Shown here in pieces: positions 35,078-42,853 of a stretch of 64,000 nt of DNA. Where the stretch lies: contig CAVUHL010000003.1 of assembly GCA_963741305.1 (NCBI GenBank), positions 5,332,001 to 5,396,000 on the forward strand, given 5' to 3'. The notes under the pieces were generated by a model, which saw only the letters and a list, made by a program, of their open reading frames with translations, was not told the DNA's origin and ran no database searches. The stretch comes from DATMER01 sp963741305. Lineage in GTDB: Bacteria; Acidobacteriota; Thermoanaerobaculia; Multivoradales; UBA5704. Position numbers and translations under genes: made by a program. Position 1 is the stretch's first letter; each line of letters begins with the position of its first letter.

Positions 35078-35159
35078 TGTCACGCTGTCACGGGCCAGCG
35101 CACCTTCTTCGCTAAGGGGGCATCCCGGCCCCCTATTTTCGCTATACTGCATCCAAGCA

Positions 35160-36728
35160 ATGAACGGCCACTACACTGCCGCATCGCTGGCTCGCCTGTT
35201 CGACGGGCCGGCGGACGAGGCGGAGCCGACGCGAGCGATGCATCACCTGGCGAGGTGCCAGCCGTGCCTGGCTGCCGCGGCAGACTACCTCGCGCAGAGA
35301 AAGGGTGGGCCGCCGCTGCGGGCTGCGGAGCCCCGCGCCGCCCTTGTGACCTTCGTCCAGGAAGAAGCGAGGTCCGCGGTGGAAGCGTTGGAGGCGAGGG
35401 CCTGGTGGGCGGATCTCAGGGAGCTCAGCCCGGCCGAGCAGATCCGCAAGGTCCGGTCGGTTGCAGCCCTGCGAAGCCTGCCGGTCTTCGAGACGATTCT
35501 GAGCGAGGCGAGCACCGCCGGCCGCTCCGACCCGTTTCTCGGCGAGAGCACGGCCGGGGTGGCACTCGCCGTGGTCGATCACCTTCCGGAACCGCGGTTT
35601 CCCAACGCTCTCAAGAACGATCTTCGGGGAAAGGCCCTGACCGTCGTTGGGAACTGCCGGCGGATCGCGGCGGACTTGCAGGGCTCGGCCGAGGCGCTCG
35701 CGACGGCCCAGCGAAATCTCGCACAGGGCACGGGCGATCCAGGGCTGAAGGCCCGGCTCCTCTCGATCCAGGCCTCTCTGTACACTGACACGGGCAGTTT
35801 CGAGAAGGCGCTTTCATGCGCCAGCCGGGCGGTGGAGATCTATCGGGAGCTGGAAGACTGGCAAGGAGTCGCTCACAACCTGGTCTTAGAGGGGAACTGC
35901 CTGATAGCCGCTTGCCGACCCAAGGAGGCGATCGGCAAGGCCCGCTCTGCCCTCGACCGCATTCCTCAGCACGAGATCCGCCTGCAAGCGCTGGCTAGGT
36001 TCATCCTCGTCGAGGGGCTGGTCACTCTCGGCCGGCCATTGGAGGCCCTCCGCTACTTCCGGCAAGCCGAGCACCTGTGCAAGGACGCGGAACTCGGGAT
36101 GCGATTGCGAGCCCACTATTGCGAGGCGCTCGTCCTGGACGGTCTGGGCCAGGTGAGGGAGTCCGAAAAGCTGTTCCGCGCCTCCATCAAGTCCTTCTTC
36201 GAGCACGAGCTGTACAAGGATGCTTTCATCGCCATGCTGACGCTCTTCGAGTGCTTCTGCCGCCGGGGCGCCCTCACGAAGGCGGCTGCCCTGTGCGAGG
36301 CGGCAATCACCGCAACCTCCGAAGTGGGCGAGGCCTGCAACGACCAGATCCGCCGTGCCTGGGAAGAGTTGCTTGCCGCCATCCGCATCCGCCAGCTCAG
36401 CGAGGAGGAGCTTGTCCACGCCCGCCGGTTCCTCATCCGGAACTGGAGCGTGCCCGTGGCCGGCGCCGTCGTCCTGCCCAAGCCGGAAACCGTCGCCGTG
36501 AGAGCCAGCGTCGCCCCCGAGCCGCCCCCGCCTCCTCCGGTCCCCACGGCCCAGGAGCTCCAATCCGTCGGCTTCCACACAGCCCTGGCGTCGTACGAGC
36601 AGCAGCTCATCGAGGCCGCACTCAAGGAGACGGGGGGCAACATCAGCGAGGCGAGCCGCCTCCTCAAAATCTCGCGCAACGGCCTGAAGCGAAAGATCCG
36701 CCAGTACGGGCTGCAGGAACGATTCTGA
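35160..36728 (+). CDS. TPR protein with N-terminal zinc-finger-like motif and C-terminal Fis-type HTH
   Basis: A 522-residue cytoplasmic regulator. The N-terminus has HHLARCQPC, an anti-sigma-like H-x3-C-x2-C zinc motif (about 28-36). The middle (about 150-420) is all-helical with TPR-type repeats such as ARLLSIQASLYTDTGSFEKALSCASRAVEIYRELEDWQGVAHN. A proline linker (PEPPPPPPVP) leads to an HTH_8/Fis domain, YEQQLIEAALKETGGNISEASRLLKISRNGLKRKI, at the C-terminus. TPR domains bind peptides or proteins, so ligand-controlled DNA binding is likely. TATACT at 35143-35148 gives a leader of only a few bases. Its last codons (GAACGATTCTGA) already match array C. Confidence 0.88.
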   Translation: MNGHYTAASLARLFDGPADEAEPTRAMHHLARCQPCLAAAADYLAQRKGGPPLRAAEPRAALVTFVQEEARSAVEALEARAWWADLRELSPAEQIRKVRSVAALRSLPVFETILSEASTAGRSDPFLGESTAGVALAVVDHLPEPRFPNALKNDLRGKALTVVGNCRRIAADLQGSAEALATAQRNLAQGTGDPGLKARLLSIQASLYTDTGSFEKALSCASRAVEIYRELEDWQGVAHNLVLEGNCLIAACRPKEAIGKARSALDRIPQHEIRLQALARFILVEGLVTLGRPLEALRYFRQAEHLCKDAELGMRLRAHYCEALVLDGLGQVRESEKLFRASIKSFFEHELYKDAFIAMLTLFECFCRRGALTKAAALCEAAITATSEVGEACNDQIRRAWEELLAAIRIRQLSEEELVHARRFLIRNWSVPVAGAVVLPKPETVAVRASVAPEPPPPPPVPTAQELQSVGFHTALASYEQQLIEAALKETGGNISEASRLLKISRNGLKRKIRQYGLQERF

Positions 36729-37194
36729 AGGACTTTCGAGCGGCTCCGAAACTTCGGAGCGGTTCTGAAGCTCCTGAGAATGGTTCTGAAATTCCGGAAG
36801 GGCTCCAAGATTTCCAGGACGGCTCCGAAAACTTCGGAGCGATTCTGAGCGTCCCAGAACGGCTCTGAAGGACTCCGAAGCGGTTCTTAACTTCTGAGAA
36901 CGGTTCTGAAAACTTCGGAGAGGCTCCGGGATTCTCAGAATGACCCTGAAGAACTTTGGAACGGTTCCGGGATTCTCAGAATGACCCTGAAGAACTTTGG
37001 AACGGTTCCGAGATTCTCAGAATGACCCTGAAGAACTTTGGAACGGTTCCGAGATTCTCAGAATGACCCTGAAGAACTTTGGAACGGTTCCGAGATTCTC
37101 AGAATGGCTCCGAAAACTTCAGAGCGGCTCTGAGCTCCCCAGAACGGCTCCGAAGGACTTCGGAGCGATTCTCAACTCCTGAGAACGGCTCTGA
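36729..37194. repeat. Array C: about 23 degenerate 20.5-bp palindromic units
   Basis: The array starts in the stop codon region of the TPR gene and ends at a truncated gene. Units of alternately 20 and 21 bp carry short palindromes such as CTCCGAA-AAC-TTCGGAG and GGAACGGTTCC. The palindrome ATTCTCAGAAT recurs at 36931, 36972, 37013, 37054 and 37095, exactly 41 bp apart, inside nearly identical 41-bp copies; units outside this block are more diverged. No gene lies in this 466-bp stretch. Confidence 0.9.
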
Positions 37195-37383
37195 AAACTG
37201 GCCGACGACTTCCTGAAGCTGAACATCAAGCGGGAAGCGCTGGCGGCCGTCCTGGTGCTGCGCGAGGCCTGCCGCAAGGACAGAGTGACCCTGGAAGGAA
37301 TCGCGAAGATCGCCGCCTACCTGCGGGACCTGGACCGCCGCCCGGGGGGAACCCTGCCGCCGCCGACGCTGGCGGACCTGTAG
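37195..37383 (+). pseudogene. C-terminal remnant of a TPR-type protein
   Basis: An open frame of about 62 codons, beginning right at the end of array C, reads LADDFLKLNIKREALAAVLV and ends PPPTLADL then TAG. It has strong coding bias, no start codon or Shine-Dalgarno at its 5' end, and the REALAA pattern typical of the last TPR helix in this type of regulator. It appears to be the tail of a gene whose 5' part was lost where the repeat array now stands. Confidence 0.6.
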
Positions 37384-37409
37384 GCGTCTCCCCCTCTAGA
37401 TAGATCATC

Positions 37410-37468
37410 TGTAGGGGCGCCCCTTGTGGGTGCCCTTCCGGAGGGCGGCCACAAGGGCCGCCCCTACA
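37410..37468. repeat. REP-like hairpin with TGTAGGGGC termini (second copy)
   Basis: TGTAGGGGC at 37410 pairs with GCCCCTACA ending at 37468, with an inner CCTTGTGG/CCACAAGG pair. Same termini as 31285-31336. It sits between the convergent TPR remnant and the HTH gene and may terminate both. Confidence 0.7.
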
Positions 37469-37510
37469 TGAAACGCAATCTGCCTCTCGGACTGTAACGA
37501 GGTTCTGACT

Positions 37511-37945
37511 CTACCCCGTCCCGTGCTTGCCTGGCAGCTTTTGCTGCTCCCGCTGCTCGCGCTCCTCGTAGAGGGTGTCGAACATGTCGCGCATGCGGCG
37601 CTCGAGCTCCGCGTCGTCGAGGGCGCGCGGGGCGGGCTCCTGGGGCTTGGCGGGACGGTCCACACCGAGGTCGTCGAGGATGCGGAGGATGCGCTGCGCC
37701 ACCGAGGTTCCTTCAGGCATCTTGCGGTGCGCCAGCTCGTAGAACTGCTCCTGCGTGTAGCCCAGCACGTCGAGGATGCCAAACAGGTGGCGGAGCTTGA
37801 GCTCGATCTTGCCGCGGAAGATCCCGTTGAGCGTCCCCTTGCCCCAGCCGAGCCGCCTCTCCACCTCCCGGATGGAGAAGTTCTCGACCTTGATGATCCC
37901 CTCCAGCAGCTCGAGATAGCGCTGGACCTCCTTGTCGACCTCCAT
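37511..37945 (-). CDS. HTH domain protein of unknown role
   Basis: A 144-residue protein. Residues 1-75 resemble a Xre-like HTH: YLELLEGIIKVENFSIREVERRLGWGKGTLNGIFRGKIELKLRHLFGILDVLG. The C-terminal part is charged and probably a coiled coil (ELERRMRDMFDTLYEEREQREQQK). I chose the ATG at 37945: TACACT lies six bases upstream and there is no Shine-Dalgarno, so it should be leaderless. A terminator separates it from the two upstream genes. Regulatory target unknown. Confidence 0.75.
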   Translation of the reverse strand: MEVDKEVQRYLELLEGIIKVENFSIREVERRLGWGKGTLNGIFRGKIELKLRHLFGILDVLGYTQEQFYELAHRKMPEGTSVAQRILRILDDLGVDRPAKPQEPAPRALDDAELERRMRDMFDTLYEEREQREQQKLPGKHGTG

Positions 37946-38023
37946 GCGGCCAGTGTACACCACAGGCGGGAAGGGTCCGACTCAGATACGGCAACTGCCG
38001 AAAAATACGGGCAAAGAAAAGAA

Positions 38024-38049
38024 GGGAGGCATGCGCGGGCATGCCTCCC
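38024..38049 (-). terminator. Intrinsic terminator downstream of the 38058 gene
   Basis: Perfect 11-bp stem GGGAGGCATGC/GCATGCCTCCC with GCGG loop; on the minus strand it is followed by TTCTTTTCTTT, so it ends the transcript of the two small genes. Confidence 0.8.
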
Positions 38050-38057
38050 CATGAGGG

Positions 38058-38447
38058 TTACACCGGCGGCGCGGCCTCCGTCACGGTCTCGGCCGTGGCC
38101 TCGGGTGCGGTGGGCTTCGGCCGCCGGGGGCCGAGCACCCGCACACGGAACTCCGCCAACCTCGGATTGCGCGGTCCCAGATGGGCTCGGATCGCGGCCC
38201 GGAGCTGCAGCGCCGCATCCGAGCCCAACAGCAGATGCTCTCGGCTCATGGCGGCGTTGTCCTTGGCCTCACCCCGGATGGCATCCTGCTGGGCAGTGGT
38301 CTGCTCCAGGCTCACCAAGGCGGCCTCCAGCGCGCCGCGAAGGACCGGCATGTCCGGGATGAGCCCCTGACTCACGTTGATCTCCAGCAGGTTCAGCAGG
38401 CGGCGCCAATCGGCCAGGTAATCCGCGAACGACGAATTGTTGTGCAT
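38058..38447 (-). CDS. Hypothetical helical protein
   Basis: A 129-residue protein that I do not recognise. It starts MHNNSSFADYLADWRRLLNL, is mainly amphipathic helix in the first 95 residues (SLEQTTAQQDAIRGEAKDNAA), and ends in a Pro/Ala/Thr-rich tail. AAAGGAG precedes the ATG. It is the second gene of a two-gene unit with the gene at 38475 (27-bp gap). Confidence 0.7.
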   Translation of the reverse strand: MHNNSSFADYLADWRRLLNLLEINVSQGLIPDMPVLRGALEAALVSLEQTTAQQDAIRGEAKDNAAMSREHLLLGSDAALQLRAAIRAHLGPRNPRLAEFRVRVLGPRRPKPTAPEATAETVTEAAPPV

Positions 38448-38474
38448 GCGAGTCTCCTTTCGTTGCAGCCCTGC

Positions 38475-38762
38475 TCAACCGAGCCGGGCCGCGAAGTTGA
38501 ACAGCTTCCGCGAAGCTTCCACGCGAGGCTTCGACGGCTCCATCAGCATCACGGACAGGCAGCAACCCGAGCTGGCCAGGGTCACGCCCACCCTCATCCG
38601 GGCCGCGATGGCCAGGAGGTACACCACGTACAGCGACTGCACCTGGGAGCTGGGGAACCAGAGCTTGCGCGTGAGCATCCGCTCGTCGCTGAGCTGCCAC
38701 CCCGGCGGCGGTGTCGTCCCCTTCGCCTCTCCACCGCCCTTCGGCGTCTTCTGATCGATCAT
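38475..38762 (-). CDS. Hypothetical small protein with one hydrophobic segment
   Basis: A 95-residue protein of unknown family. The N-terminal 20 residues are Gly/Lys/Pro-rich; the middle SLYVVYLLAIAARMRVGVTLASSGCCLSVML is hydrophobic and may insert in the membrane. AAGGAG lies before the ATG. It starts a two-gene unit on the minus strand. Confidence 0.65.
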   Translation of the reverse strand: MIDQKTPKGGGEAKGTTPPPGWQLSDERMLTRKLWFPSSQVQSLYVVYLLAIAARMRVGVTLASSGCCLSVMLMEPSKPRVEASRKLFNFAARLG

Positions 38763-38943
38763 GCAGGTCTCCTTCTCGATTGGCCGGCGCCTTTATTGGC
38801 ATCTGCCGACTACTGCTTTCTTTTGACGAACACAGTATGGCAAAAGAAACCTGTGCCGGTCACATCATGAGACGTGAGCACGTGGAGCGGCGACCTGGGG
38901 ATGCGGAGATCGGCGAGGTGTTCCGGGATCCGGAGCCGGCGGC

Positions 38944-39195
38944 GGCGCGCCGCGGTTGGAGAATGCGGCGCGGCGTTTGGAGGATGCCACGCCCCTTCTG
39001 GATTACGCCATCCTCCAATGGGGGGATGCCATCCCCCTTTTAGAAAACGGCGCGCCGCGTTTGGGGGATGACGTGCCGCGTTGGGGGGGCGTCATCCCCC
39101 TTTGGGGGGACGCCGCGCCGCTCTTTCCGCACGGCGTGCGCACTTTGCGGCGCGCCGCGCTCCTTCTTGGGGACGGCACGCCACCTTTTCCACGC
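38944..39195. repeat. Array D: twelve degenerate 21-bp tandem repeats
   Basis: Twelve units of exactly 21 bp start at 38944 and follow without gaps to 39195. The typical form is GSCGCGCCGCGTTTGGGGGAT, alternating with GCCATCCCCCTTT-type units that are close to its reverse complement. In the gap from 38763 to 39300 I see no protein gene; the part before 38944 is unassigned and the last 100 bp lead to the PHP gene promoter. Confidence 0.9.
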
Positions 39196-39300
39196 GCCAG
39201 CCGGTCAGCCCCTGACCAGCGATGAATGAAGGAAAATCCGTAACCACCTCGCGACACCCGCGTCACCCCATCCCCACCCCCGGCCTCTACCTTGGGGCTC

Positions 39301-40194
39301 ATGACATCCCGAGCCGACCTGCACGTGCACAGCAAACACTCCAACCGGCCCAGCGAATGGATCCTGCGGACGTTCCGCGCTCCGGAGAGCTTCACCGAGC
39401 CTCTGGAGATCTACCGGACCTGCCGCGGACGCGGCCTGGACTTCGTCACCATCACCGACCACGACACCATCGACGGCGCGCTCGAGATCGCCCACTTGCC
39501 CGGCACGTTCCTCTCCTGCGAGGTCACCGCCGAGTTTCCCGAGGACCGTTGCGAGGTCCACGTGCTCGTCCTCGGCATCACGTGCTCGGTCGCCCATCCC
39601 CTGTTCCGGGTCAACGACCGCATGACCCTGGAGCAGTTCGAGAAGCTGCTGGTGCTGTTCAACCACTTCGAGACCCTGAACGGCATGCACGACCGGCGGC
39701 TCAACGGCCTCGCGCGCAGGATCCTCTCCTCCCTGTCTCCCGAGCTGATCGACCTCCTGGCCGGGCGCCACGAGATCGAGCCCTGGGGCGCCACCCCCTG
39801 GATCAAGGGCTTCACCGGCGGCAGCGACGACCACGCCGGCCTCTACATCGCCACCGCCTGGACTTCGACACGAGACGTCGACACGGCCGAAACCTTCCTC
39901 TCTCGGATCCGCGCCGGCCGCTGCGATGCCGACGGCCACACGGGCTCGCCCCTGCGCCTCGCCCTCAGCCTCCAGGCCCTCGCCGGCGAGTACTTCCGGC
40001 GGCAGCTTCCGGCAGGCCGCTGGCTCCACCCGCGCCTGCTCGATGCGGCCTCCCACTGGGTTTCGGCCCGTTGCCAGGGCAAGGGTGCCGAGCTCCTGGA
40101 CAGGGCGTCCCTCCGCTTCCTGGGCCTCCAATCCGATCTTCTCGATGAGGACTGTGATGAGGACAATCCAATGGCGCGTAGAATCGTGGCGTGA
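39301..40194 (+). CDS. PHP domain phosphoesterase-like protein
   Basis: A 297-residue PHP-fold protein. Metal-binding motifs are visible in order: ADLHVHSKHS near the N-terminus, ITDHDTIDGA, and GGSDDHAG (about residue 177). Relatives with the SCEVTAEFPED and HVLVLGI motifs are often larger and linked to glycosyltransferases; this one stands alone. TACCTT lies seven bases before the ATG and no Shine-Dalgarno is seen. Its last codons hold the promoter and start of the Ppx/GppA gene. Confidence 0.85.
   Translation: MTSRADLHVHSKHSNRPSEWILRTFRAPESFTEPLEIYRTCRGRGLDFVTITDHDTIDGALEIAHLPGTFLSCEVTAEFPEDRCEVHVLVLGITCSVAHPLFRVNDRMTLEQFEKLLVLFNHFETLNGMHDRRLNGLARRILSSLSPELIDLLAGRHEIEPWGATPWIKGFTGGSDDHAGLYIATAWTSTRDVDTAETFLSRIRAGRCDADGHTGSPLRLALSLQALAGEYFRRQLPAGRWLHPRLLDAASHWVSARCQGKGAELLDRASLRFLGLQSDLLDEDCDEDNPMARRIVA
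40179..40184 (+). promoter_or_regulatory. -10 box of the Ppx/GppA gene inside the PHP gene
   Basis: TAGAAT six bases before the GTG start at 40191. It would give a leaderless transcript independent of the PHP gene, although the two genes overlap by four bases. Confidence 0.5.
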
Positions 40195-41807
40195 CGGCAG
40201 TCGTGGTGCAGCCTCTCACCTTCCCTGATGTCAGCGCCCGTCCCGAGGCGGAACCCCTCCTCGCCGGCCGCCTGGCTGCCATCGACATCGGCTCCAATTC
40301 CATTCACATGATCGTGATCGCGCCGGAGCCGGGTGGCGCGTCCGGAGGGGGCTACAGGGTCCTGGGCCGCGAGCGCGAGATGGTCCGGCTGGGAAAAACG
40401 GCGCACGGCCGCGGCGCCCTCTCCGAGAGCGCCATGCGCGACGGCCTGGAGACGCTGATCAAGATGACCACCCTCGCCCGCCTCAAGGGCGCCGAGCAGG
40501 TCGTGGCCGTGGCCACCAGCGCCGTGCGCGAAGCGTCCAACGGCGACGACTTCCTCTCCCGCGTCAAGGCGCAGACCGGCCTCGACGTCCAGCTCCTCAC
40601 CGGCGTCGAGGAGGGGCAGCTCATCTACCGCGCCGTGCGTGAGGTGGTCGACCTCGGGCACGGGCCGGCAGCCATCGTGGACGTGGGCGGCGGCAGCACG
40701 GAGTGGATCTCCACCCGCACCGGCGAGATCGAGCAGGTGGTGAGCCTCGCCCTGGGCTCCCTGCGCTGCGCCAACGGCCTCCGGGGCGACCCGGCCACCG
40801 CGGCATCCCTGGAGAAGCTCCGCCGCCGCATCCAGAAGCGGTTGGAGAAGGAGGTCCCCTACGGGCCGGTCGAGCGGCTGGTCGCCACGTCCGGGACCGC
40901 GGTCTGCTGTGCGGACCTAATCGACTTCTTCGCCGGCCGCGACTGGAAGGAGGCCTCGTCCGCCCTGCGGGAGGTCCGCCTCAAGGACCTTGCGCAGCTC
41001 ATCGAGCGCCTGCGCATCCTCCCGCGCCGGGAGATCGCCGACCTGCCTCCGGTAGGCATCCCCCGGTCGGAGAGCCTGCTCGCCGGGGCCGTCCTGCTCC
41101 ACGAGCTGGTCACTCACGCCGGGGCCGACCGCTTTCAGGTGAGCGGCCAGGCGCTGCGCGAGGGGCTGGTGCTGGCGGCCCTCGGCCAGCCGATCCCCGC
41201 GGCGCGCGAGCCCGAGGACCTCCGCCGCCGGCAAGTCCTCCGGCTGGCCGAGCGCACCGAGAGCGTCTACCGCCACAGCCTGCAGAGCGCCCGCCTCGCC
41301 GTCCGCCTCTTCGACGTCACGGCCTCGCTGCACGGCCTCGGCTCGCGGGAGCGCGAGTGGCTGGAGTACGCCGCCCTGCTGCACGACCTCGGCTACTCCA
41401 TCCACTACCGCAACCATCACAAGCACTCGTTCTACCTGATCTTCAACGCCAGCCTCGACGCCTTCGACCCGCGCGAAATGGAGATCATCGCCCATGTCGC
41501 CCGCTACCACCGCGGCCCAGCCCCGAAGCGCAGCCATCCCACCTTTGCCGCCCTCAAGCCCTGGCAGCAACGGATCATCCGGCAGCTCACCGCGCTGTTG
41601 CGCGTGGCCGACTCCCTGGACCGCACCCACGCCTCGCGCGTCGAGGAGATCTACGGTTCGCTCCGCAAGGACCGGGTGACGCTGGAAGTGGTGTCGCGCT
41701 ATGACGTCGGATTGGAGCTGGAGGCTGCCCGCGGACGCGGGGAGTACTTCGAGAAGGTCTTCGGCTGCCGGCTGCGCCTGCGGCAAGGCCTCGAAGCTGC
41801 CGTATAG
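40191..41807 (+). CDS. Ppx/GppA exopolyphosphatase with C-terminal HD domain
   Basis: A 538-residue protein. Residues 28-330 are the ASKHA-fold Ppx/GppA domain: AAIDIGSNSIHMIVI, VAVATSAVREASN, the TGVEEGQLIYRAV catalytic Glu region and VDVGGGSTEW. Residues about 345-500 are an HD domain with LEYAALLHDLGYSIHYRNHHKHS. It should hydrolyse inorganic polyphosphate and/or (p)ppGpp. It lies directly upstream of the phoBR genes, which fits a link between polyphosphate and phosphate starvation. GTG start overlaps the PHP stop. Confidence 0.92.
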   Translation: MTAVVVQPLTFPDVSARPEAEPLLAGRLAAIDIGSNSIHMIVIAPEPGGASGGGYRVLGREREMVRLGKTAHGRGALSESAMRDGLETLIKMTTLARLKGAEQVVAVATSAVREASNGDDFLSRVKAQTGLDVQLLTGVEEGQLIYRAVREVVDLGHGPAAIVDVGGGSTEWISTRTGEIEQVVSLALGSLRCANGLRGDPATAASLEKLRRRIQKRLEKEVPYGPVERLVATSGTAVCCADLIDFFAGRDWKEASSALREVRLKDLAQLIERLRILPRREIADLPPVGIPRSESLLAGAVLLHELVTHAGADRFQVSGQALREGLVLAALGQPIPAAREPEDLRRRQVLRLAERTESVYRHSLQSARLAVRLFDVTASLHGLGSREREWLEYAALLHDLGYSIHYRNHHKHSFYLIFNASLDAFDPREMEIIAHVARYHRGPAPKRSHPTFAALKPWQQRIIRQLTALLRVADSLDRTHASRVEEIYGSLRKDRVTLEVVSRYDVGLELEAARGRGEYFEKVFGCRLRLRQGLEAAV

Positions 41808-41881
41808 GCAACCCTCGATTTGTAAAAAGAACCTGCTCCGGACCCCCCGTTTCCTTTTTGCACCATAGAGTTAAATGTTTG

Positions 41882-41899
41882 CGTCACATGGAGTTAACA
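41882..41899 (+). promoter_or_regulatory. Candidate Pho box upstream of phoB
   Basis: CGTCACA (41882-41888) and GTTAACA (41893-41899) are spaced 11 bp, as in the three clearer boxes of this window, but the second half is weaker. GCGTCACATG recurs at 41915. The 319-bp gap 41808-42126 has no protein gene; a TATACT lies near 41993. Confidence 0.4.
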
Positions 41900-42126
41900 T
41901 ACTTATTACCCAGGCGTCACATGAGCTTTGTGGAAATCTCTCCACGGTTCGCAACGCGATCCTTCCCCGAAAGGAAACGCTTTCTGATAAACCTATACTT
42001 TTCAATGACTTACCTCGATTGCACAGAGCTTTGGTCAAAGTGGGGAAAGGGCTGTCAGACCTCGTTTCCAAGGGCCTCCCAGGGGCCATTTCCGCAGAGT
42101 TTTCCGCAAGTCCTGTGGAGAACTCC

Positions 42127-42840
42127 ATGCTAGCCTTTCCGGCAATGGCACGGGAACGGATTCTGCTAATCGAGGACGAGCCGGACATCGCCGAAGTCCT
42201 GCAGTACAACCTGGAGAAGGAGGGTTTCCAGGTCGAGCTGGCCAGCCGGGGGGATGCCGGCCTGGAGGCCGTCCGGCGCGAGAGCCCCGAGCTGATCCTG
42301 CTCGACCTGATGCTGCCGGGGCTCGACGGCCTGGAGCTCACGCGCCTGCTCAAGCGCGACCCGGCGACCGCTCACCTGCCGATCGTGATGCTCACCGCCC
42401 GCAGCGAGGAAGTGGACCGCATCGTGGGCCTGGAGCTGGGCGCCGATGACTACATCAGCAAGCCTTTCAGCCCGCGCGAGGTGGTGCTGCGGGTCAAGGC
42501 GGTGCTGCGCCGGCTCCAACCTGAACAGCCGGAGGACACCGCGAGCGAGCTGCTCAAGGTGGGCGGGATCGAGCTGGACATCTCAGGGCACCAGCTGCGG
42601 CTGGGGGGCAAGGAAGTACCGCTGACCGCCACCGAGTTCCGTCTCCTGCGCCTGCTGATGGAGCGCAACGGCCGGGTGCAGACCCGGGGGCAGCTCCTCT
42701 CCGACGTCTGGGGCTACGCCGAGGACATCGACAGCCGCACGGTCGATACGCACATCCGCCGCCTGCGCCGCAAGCTGGGGCCCGAGGCCGACCGTATCGA
42801 GACCGTGATCGGCGTCGGGTATCGGTTGAGGCCGGGCTGA
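42127..42840 (+). CDS. phoB: PhoB-type response regulator
   Basis: A 237-residue OmpR/PhoB regulator. The receiver domain has the acidic pocket EDEPD, phospho-acceptor D60 (LLDLMLPG) and the YISKPFSPRE lysine; the C-terminal winged helix has TATEFRLLRLLMERNGRVQTRGQLLSDVWG and RTVDTHIRRLRRKLG. It should activate the Pho regulon by binding the 7-4-7 boxes listed here. I chose the ATG at 42127, which has GGAG six bases upstream; an internal ATG at 42145 is the classical-looking alternative. phoR follows after 13 bp. Confidence 0.9.
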   Translation: MLAFPAMARERILLIEDEPDIAEVLQYNLEKEGFQVELASRGDAGLEAVRRESPELILLDLMLPGLDGLELTRLLKRDPATAHLPIVMLTARSEEVDRIVGLELGADDYISKPFSPREVVLRVKAVLRRLQPEQPEDTASELLKVGGIELDISGHQLRLGGKEVPLTATEFRLLRLLMERNGRVQTRGQLLSDVWGYAEDIDSRTVDTHIRRLRRKLGPEADRIETVIGVGYRLRPG

Positions 42841-42853
42841 GGCCCTGACGGCT

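Noticed and set aside
41808..42126. A small RNA gene or riboswitch upstream of phoB
   Set aside because: The region is AT-richer and contains GCGTCACATG repeats, but I find no stable conserved fold or known riboswitch motif.
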